This document shows, one piece after another, positions 58,981 to 64,000 of a stretch of DNA of 64,000 nucleotides (its first letter is position 1; every line of letters starts with the position of its first letter). The stretch comes from an uncultured bacterium (lineage in GTDB: Bacteria > Patescibacteriota > Saccharimonadia > Saccharimonadales > Saccharimonadaceae), in contig CAIJKY010000005.1 in assembly GCA_903821365.1 (NCBI GenBank), positions 1 to 64,000 on the forward strand. Direction: 5' to 3'. The notes under the pieces are model-generated. The model made no database searches, had not been told where the DNA came from, and saw only the letters and a program-made list of their open reading frames with translations. Position numbers and translations under genes: made by a program.

Positions 58981-59703
58981 GTGCACCAAGATGACGCAAA
59001 TGCTCCGTTGATCGTACCAAAGCATATTGGAATTATTGCCGATGGCAATCGTCGCTGGGCAAGACAGCACGGCCTACCGGCCTACGAAGGTCATTTAGCG
59101 GGCTACAACGCGCTTAAAGAAGTTGTGTTTAAGGCTTTTGATGAAAAGATTGAGTATGTGTCGCTCTATCTTTTCTCAACCGAAAACTGGCAACGGTCAA
59201 GCCAAGAAGTTGGCAAAATCATGCAACTGCTTTTGAGCTTGTTCAAGTCTGACCTCAAAGAGTATATTCGTCGCGGTATTCGTCTGCGCGTGCTTGGTGT
59301 GCGCGATGGTTTAAGCGACAAAGTTGCCGCAGCGCTTGACGACGCCGAACGCCAGACAGCCCATCTGACAAATGGCACCATTGCCCTCTGTTTTAACTAC
59401 GGTGGCCGCCGTGAAGTGCTCGATGCCGCAAAAGCGATGTTTATTGAAGCTGAACAAAAGGGGATTGCCATTGATGCGCTTGATGAAGATGACCTTGCGC
59501 GCCATCTCTACGCGCCCGACATGCCGCCGCTCGACATGATTGTCCGCACCAGTGGGGAACAGCGCCTCAGTAACTTTATGTTGTGGCGTGGTGCTTATAG
59601 TGAGCTCCTATTTATTGATACACTGCTGCCAGATATACGTGTCGAGCACCTTGATCTTATTATTCACGAATTCAACTTACGTGGTCGCCGTTTTGGTAGC
59701 TAA
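58981..59703 (+). CDS. uppS: Isoprenyl diphosphate synthase (undecaprenyl-PP synthase family)
   Basis: The protein of about 240 residues has the cis-prenyltransferase motifs HIGIIADGNRRWARQHG, LYLFSTENWQR, CFNYGGRRE and IVRTSGEQRLSNFMLW. It makes the C55 carrier for cell wall. GTG 58981 and TTG 58978 are both possible starts; no ribosome site is clear. It is 11 nt after frr and is followed by rseP. Confidence 0.94.
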   Translation: MHQDDANAPLIVPKHIGIIADGNRRWARQHGLPAYEGHLAGYNALKEVVFKAFDEKIEYVSLYLFSTENWQRSSQEVGKIMQLLLSLFKSDLKEYIRRGIRLRVLGVRDGLSDKVAAALDDAERQTAHLTNGTIALCFNYGGRREVLDAAKAMFIEAEQKGIAIDALDEDDLARHLYAPDMPPLDMIVRTSGEQRLSNFMLWRGAYSELLFIDTLLPDIRVEHLDLIIHEFNLRGRRFGS

Positions 59704-59735
59704 GAGCCACAAAACCCGCTATACTAATAGCTAAT

Positions 59736-60884
59736 ATGACAACTTTCCTTTTTATTCTCGGCATTATTATGTTTGTGGCACTCGTGGTGATTCATGAGCT
59801 TGGTCACGCAATCGCAGCACGTCGTAACGGCGTTGTTGTTGAAGAATTCGGCATTGGCTTTCCGCCAACAGCCTGGGGCAAAAAGCTTAAAAATGGCGTA
59901 CTATTCACGATTAACTGGCTACCGCTTGGCGGTTTCGTCAAATTAAAAGGTGAGAGCGACGATGCACGTGGCAAAGGTGCCTATGGTGCTGCTTCAATGT
60001 GGGCCAAAAGCAAGATTCTACTTGCCGGTGTGGTGATGAACTGGGCGACTGCGATTGTTATCTTCACCATCCTCGCGTTGACCGGTATTCCAAAAATTCT
60101 CGATAATCAATTCACAATCGCTAGCGACACCATCGACATGCGTGACAAAGTGACCGCTCAGGCCATAGGCAAAGACAGCCCTGCTGAGCGCGCCGGCCTC
60201 AAAGAAAACGATGTCATCGTTAGTATTGCGGGTACTGCTATAGACTCGCCAGAGCAACTGCGCACACTGACTAAGCAGAATGCTGGCAAAACTGTACCGT
60301 TTGTTTATGTTCATGCGGGTGCAACCAAAGAGTCAAAAGTTACGCTCAACGCTGCAAATGACAAGAACGGCCAACTCGGCGTTGCGCCATTCGCACGTGA
60401 ATTTTATCGCTCAACCTGGTCGGCGCCGATCGTTGGTGTTGGCTTGACGGTGCAGCTGAGCGCGTTGACCGTCAATGGCTTAGGTACGGCATTGTACAAT
60501 CTCGGGAGTGGTCTCGTGCAAAAAATCAGTCCTCAGGCCGAAGTTCGCCAAGCAGGTGATGCCGCATTAACATCTGCAGGTAGTAGCGTTGCGGGCCCGG
60601 TTGGCATCGTTAACCTACTAATGCAAGTTGCAAACGCCATGGGGCTTGCCGGCGTACTGTTTATCATTGCTATCATTTCACTGACACTTGCTGTCATGAA
60701 TGTTTTGCCGATTCCAGCGCTCGATGGCGGCCGTTTGTTTGTCACATTATTGTTCAGAGCCATGAAAAAGCCGCTGCGTAAAGAAACCGAAGAGAAGATT
60801 CACGCCACCGGCTTTATGGTGCTCATGGCATTGTTCGTGCTGATTACCGTCCTCGACGTCACAAAGCTCACTGGAGCGAAGTAG
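59736..60884 (+). CDS. rseP: RseP/S2P-family site-2 protease
   Basis: The 382-residue protein has HELGHAIAARR in its first membrane helix (zinc site), a PDZ domain (~140-195, ERAGLKENDVIVSI) and NVLPIPALDGGRLF, the third zinc-ligand motif. It cleaves membrane proteins inside the bilayer. TATACT lies 10 nt before the ATG. It belongs to the frr-uppS-rseP run. Confidence 0.92.
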   Translation: MTTFLFILGIIMFVALVVIHELGHAIAARRNGVVVEEFGIGFPPTAWGKKLKNGVLFTINWLPLGGFVKLKGESDDARGKGAYGAASMWAKSKILLAGVVMNWATAIVIFTILALTGIPKILDNQFTIASDTIDMRDKVTAQAIGKDSPAERAGLKENDVIVSIAGTAIDSPEQLRTLTKQNAGKTVPFVYVHAGATKESKVTLNAANDKNGQLGVAPFAREFYRSTWSAPIVGVGLTVQLSALTVNGLGTALYNLGSGLVQKISPQAEVRQAGDAALTSAGSSVAGPVGIVNLLMQVANAMGLAGVLFIIAIISLTLAVMNVLPIPALDGGRLFVTLLFRAMKKPLRKETEEKIHATGFMVLMALFVLITVLDVTKLTGAK

Positions 60885-60890
60885 CGAATA

Positions 60891-61598
60891 ATGCCGTTAC
60901 TGGTTATCGTCAGTGTTATTGTGGCGTTTCTCGCAGGGAGTGCTGTTGGCCCTGTCGTGGCACATACGTTACTTGAAGTAATCAAGCTGCCGCTATCGCA
61001 GACGAGCATAGCACTTGTATACGGCGCTATCGTTTATCTAGTTACGATTGCGCTACTCTGGCTTTGTGTGCGCTACGTTTTTCGCGCCCCGTATGAGCGC
61101 CTTGGTATTGCTGCGCCCAAAAAATGGCTCTACATCGCACTGTTACCAGTGATTTTTGTCGGTTACTATGCTGTTTCAATCGGCTTTAGTGCCGTCTTGT
61201 CGTTATTGTTTCCAGCTTTGCATCAGTCAGCGGGTCAGCAGCTTGGCTTCACGCCCGAATCAACACTTGATCTTGTGCTTGGCGGGGTACTTTTAATTGT
61301 CGTTGCGCCACTAGCTGAAGAATTTATCTTTCGCGGCTACTTGTTTGGACTCTTGCGTGGCAAGGCATCGTTTGTCGGTAGTGCCATTGTTACGAGCTTG
61401 TTATTTGGTGCCGCCCATGTCTTTACGCTCAGTGGTAGCCAGCCGCTGTGGCTGCTTGGTGCCGATACGTTTATCTTAAGTCTTGTTCTGTGCTGGCTCC
61501 GTGAGCGCACGGGGAGTATATGGGCCGGCGTTGGTCTGCATGCATTAAAAAATTCCTTGGCATTTGTGTTATTGTTTATAGTGAAGGTTTCGATGTAG
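60891..61598 (+). CDS. CPBP family intramembrane metalloprotease (CAAX protease-like)
   Basis: The 235-residue protein has about seven membrane segments and the CPBP motifs EEFIFRGYLFG (double Glu plus Arg) and HALKNSLAF; a third HVF motif occurs in AAHVFTLSG. Family members cleave prenylated or bacteriocin-related proteins. It starts 6 nt after rseP and probably shares its transcript. Confidence 0.85.
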   Translation: MPLLVIVSVIVAFLAGSAVGPVVAHTLLEVIKLPLSQTSIALVYGAIVYLVTIALLWLCVRYVFRAPYERLGIAAPKKWLYIALLPVIFVGYYAVSIGFSAVLSLLFPALHQSAGQQLGFTPESTLDLVLGGVLLIVVAPLAEEFIFRGYLFGLLRGKASFVGSAIVTSLLFGAAHVFTLSGSQPLWLLGADTFILSLVLCWLRERTGSIWAGVGLHALKNSLAFVLLFIVKVSM

Positions 61599-61734
61599 TC
61601 ACTATCGAAACAGTAATAATCATATGACTCATACATTTCATACCATTCCACGCCTTTGCCACATGCCGCTGTAGCGGTAGAATTTTTTATTTTCACACAG
61701 CTTTTCACTATAGTATCGTAACGGAGTATGCATC

Positions 61735-62988
61735 ATGAGACTTTCCAAGCAATTCACTAAAACACGCAAAAACGCGCCTGCCGATGAAATCGCGCGCAAC
61801 GCCCAACTGCTTATTAAAGCTGGCTTCATTCACAAAGAAATGGCGGGTGTCTACGCTTACTTGCCACTTGGCCTAAGGGTGCTCGAAAACATCAAAACAA
61901 TTGTCCGTGAAGAAATGGACAACATCGGTGGGCAAGAGGTGATGATGACCACATTGCAACCTCGAGACATTTGGGAAAAAACCGATCGCTGGGATGATAA
62001 AAAAGTCGACAACTGGTTTAAAACAAAGCTAGTCAACGGCACCGAGCTCGGCGTCGGCCTTACACACGAGGAGCCAATCGTTGATGCGCTGAGCGACTAC
62101 GTCAACTCTTATAAAGACCTACCAATTTATATCTACCAAATTCAGAGCAAGTTCCGTAATGAACTGCGCGCCAAGAGTGGTCTACTGCGCGGCCGTGAGT
62201 TCACCATGAAAGATATGTACACGCTTGCTCGCACCCAAAAAGAGCATGAAGAGGTCTACGAAGTGGTTGCTGCAGCCTACCATCGTGTTTACGAGCGACT
62301 TGGTATCGGTGACGTTACCTATCGTACTGCTGCTGATGGCGGTATTTTTACCGAGCGTTTCAGTGACGAGTTCCAGACCGTGAGCGAAATTGGTGAAGAT
62401 ACAATTTATCTCCATGAAGCAAAACGTATCGCCGTCAACGAAGAAGTATACACCGACGAGAACCTTGCTCGCCTCGGGCTGAAAAAAGAAGAGCTAGTCG
62501 CCAAAAAGGCAGTCGAAGTAGGTAACATTTTCCCATTAGAATCAAAGTATACTGATGCGCTCGGTGTCTACTATATTGACGAAAATGGCGATAAGCAGTC
62601 GATCATTATGGGCTGTTACGGCATCGGTATTAGTCGTATTATGGGCGTCCTGGCTGAACTCTTCGCTGATGACAGGGGACTAGTGTGGCCTGAGAATATT
62701 GCGCCATACCGTGCTATCATCACGCGCCTTGGCGATAACGAATCGACAGTCAAAGTAGCCGACAAGCTTTATGAAGATCTGAAAAAAGCGGGCATTACGA
62801 CGCTCTATGATGATCGTGATGCTCGTGCAGGTGAAAAATTCGCTGATGCCGATTTGATAGGTATTCCACATCGAATTGTCGTGAGCGACAAACTTGTAGC
62901 CTCCGACATGTTTGAATATAAGCAGCGCACAGCCCAAGAATCTGAAAAATTAAGCTATGAAAATTTAATGAATCGTTTTAAGCTATAG
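61735..62988 (+). CDS. proS: Prolyl-tRNA synthetase without editing insertion
   Basis: The 417-residue class II synthetase has TLQPRDIWEKTDRW, THEEPIVDALSDYV (motif 2 region), KFRNELRAKSGLLRGREFTM, GCYGIGISRIMGVL (motif 3) and an anticodon domain from ~325. The bacterial INS editing domain of about 180 residues is missing between motifs 2 and 3. GGAG precedes the ATG at 10 nt. Confidence 0.93.
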   Translation: MRLSKQFTKTRKNAPADEIARNAQLLIKAGFIHKEMAGVYAYLPLGLRVLENIKTIVREEMDNIGGQEVMMTTLQPRDIWEKTDRWDDKKVDNWFKTKLVNGTELGVGLTHEEPIVDALSDYVNSYKDLPIYIYQIQSKFRNELRAKSGLLRGREFTMKDMYTLARTQKEHEEVYEVVAAAYHRVYERLGIGDVTYRTAADGGIFTERFSDEFQTVSEIGEDTIYLHEAKRIAVNEEVYTDENLARLGLKKEELVAKKAVEVGNIFPLESKYTDALGVYYIDENGDKQSIIMGCYGIGISRIMGVLAELFADDRGLVWPENIAPYRAIITRLGDNESTVKVADKLYEDLKKAGITTLYDDRDARAGEKFADADLIGIPHRIVVSDKLVASDMFEYKQRTAQESEKLSYENLMNRFKL

Positions 62989-63008
62989 AGAACAAAAACG
63001 ACAACTAC

Positions 63009-63037
63009 TTGCAAAAAATTAAATAAAGCGCTAATAT
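63009..63037 (+). promoter_or_regulatory. greA promoter
   Basis: TTGCAA (63009-63014), 17 bp and TAATAT (63032-63037) lie about 75 nt before greA. The spacer shares a near-identical A/T string with the terD promoter. A CCTGC/GCAGG hairpin is in the leader. Confidence 0.65.
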
Positions 63038-63112
63038 GAGCTCCCAGCCCATATCGACAAGCGTGACCGTAAAGCCTGCATACGCAGGAAGGGCATGGAG
63101 AAAGAGGAACAT

Positions 63113-63574
63113 ATGGTACGAAAAGACTATCAGCTGACAAAAGATGGTAAAAAAGAACTTGAGAACGAGCTCAATCAGCTCGTCGGCCAGCGTGGCGCTA
63201 TTGCCGACAAAATCGCGACTGCAAGGGATTTCGGCGACCTCAAAGAAAACGCCGAGTATAGCGCTGCCAAAGACGAACAGTCGCAGGTAGAAACCCGCAT
63301 CTCGGATATCGAAGCGATTCTAAAGCACGCCACCGTCATCCAGGCTGGCAAAAATACCACCAAAGTTACAGTTGGCTCGACAGTTGACCTAAAAGCCGAC
63401 GGCAAGCGAGTAAGCTACACTATTGTTGGCTCGGTTGAGGCAGACCCACTTGAGGGGAAGATCAGCAACGAGTCGCCAATTGGCAGTGCCTTGATTGGCA
63501 AGAAGGTTGGTGAAAAAATCACCATCACAACGCCAAAGGGCAAAATTGAGTACGAAATTACCAAGCTATCATAA
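63113..63574 (+). CDS. greA: Transcription elongation factor GreA
   Basis: The protein has 153 residues from ATG 63113 (AGAGGA upstream); ATG 63095 adds six residues. The coiled-coil has the basic GDLKENAEYSAAKDEQS motif with the catalytic acidic tip, and the C-terminal domain has GSVEADPLEGKISNESPIG. It rescues backtracked RNA polymerase. A terminator follows. Confidence 0.94.
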   Translation: MVRKDYQLTKDGKKELENELNQLVGQRGAIADKIATARDFGDLKENAEYSAAKDEQSQVETRISDIEAILKHATVIQAGKNTTKVTVGSTVDLKADGKRVSYTIVGSVEADPLEGKISNESPIGSALIGKKVGEKITITTPKGKIEYEITKLS

Positions 63575-63577
63575 GCG

Positions 63578-63602
63578 AACGGCCCTAACGGGCCGTTTTT
63601 CG
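63578..63602 (+). terminator. greA terminator
   Basis: AACGGCCC-TAAC-GGGCCGTT followed by TTT directly after the greA stop. The lysS -10 box lies 17 bases further. Confidence 0.85.
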
Positions 63603-63634
63603 TACAGACTACATCTGTTATAATAGCCTCTATT

Positions 63635-64000
63635 ATGGCTACACTCAAAGACTACCGCAACGAACGCTTACGCAAGCTTGACGAGCTAAAGGCGCTTGGT
63701 ATTAATCCTTACCCAGCGACGACTCATCGCAGTCACACGCTTGCTGAGGTTGTGGCGAACTTTGCCGAGCTAGAAACTAAGCAAGTACAGGTTGCGGGAC
63801 GTATTACAGCTATCCGCAAGTTTGGCAAAATTGCATTCATAGCCGTAAAAGATGCGAGTGGTAGCTTACAACTTTTCCTGAGCGCTGAGAATGTTGCATC
63901 GCTTGATGTTGCTCACGGCACAATCGGCTTTGCAGAACTGCCGCTCCTCGACACTGGCGATTTCATCGAGGCCAACGGCACGGTAATCAAAACCAAAACT
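63635..64000 (+). CDS. lysS: Lysyl-tRNA synthetase, class II (partial, N-terminus)
   Basis: The first 122 residues are in the window: RLRKLDELKALGINPYP, then the anticodon-binding OB-fold with VAGRITAIRKFGKIAFIAVK and GDFIEANGTV. This is class II LysRS; the catalytic domain is beyond the window. TATAAT (63619-63624) ends 10 nt before ATG 63635, leaderless. Confidence 0.93.
   Translation, partial: MATLKDYRNERLRKLDELKALGINPYPATTHRSHTLAEVVANFAELETKQVQVAGRITAIRKFGKIAFIAVKDASGSLQLFLSAENVASLDVAHGTIGFAELPLLDTGDFIEANGTVIKTKT

Overview
The window looks like part of a small Saccharibacteria (TM7, Patescibacteria) chromosome. The grounds are the dense, mostly native low-to-mid GC gene layout, many genes that start with no leader behind a TATAAT-type -10 box, a DUF5663 protein, short single-domain versions of housekeeping proteins, a B12-dependent ribonucleotide reductase, a VKOR protein, and an archaeal/eukaryal-type IleRS. 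The assignment comes from family memory, not a database search.

Layout: the 3' end of 23S rRNA and 5S rRNA (1-735); a type IV pilin, a KGG stress protein, a ROK kinase/metallopeptidase pair and a sortase-like surface protein (0.8-4 kb); rpsA-infB (4.2-7.2 kb); a first GC-rich island (7.3-9.1 kb); a large surface-type protein; fmt-def-priA (leftward); recJ; rpsU-yqeY-adk-map-ftsA-ftsZ (19-24 kb); a second GC-rich island; nrdR-nrdJ; a degenerate SGNH-hydrolase-like protein; a thioredoxin-fold/VKOR/membrane block; a T-box leader before CYTH-ileS (33-37 kb); further GC-rich cassettes around a Tim44-like gene (37-39.5 kb); a DUF4145 gene; a Panacea toxin-antitoxin pair; rplU; parAB; two signal peptidases; an LCP protein; htrA; rpmE-prfA-prmC (leftward); the largest GC-rich island with CitE-like, TerC and TerD genes (51.5-56 kb); rpsB-tsf; a small secreted-protein cassette; frr-uppS-rseP-CPBP-proS; greA; and the start of lysS.

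The most striking feature is that about a dozen very GC-rich genes sit as stand-alone units in the gaps of an otherwise ordinary chromosome. They have expression signals different from their neighbours: AT-rich -35/-10 promoters (typically TTGACW, 17 bp, TANNNT), a hairpin-containing 5' leader, a strong Shine-Dalgarno, and a long, often perfect GC hairpin just after the stop. Native genes more often use a -10 box 6-10 nt from the start codon and U-tract terminators. Most cassette products are small membrane, secreted or unrecognised proteins; the recognisable ones are TerC, TerD and a CitE-like aldolase, members of the Ter stress module. The TerC gene is split by one in-frame TAG. I read these as horizontally acquired, possibly from an actinobacterial host, or as a distinct co-expressed gene set; the sequence alone cannot decide.
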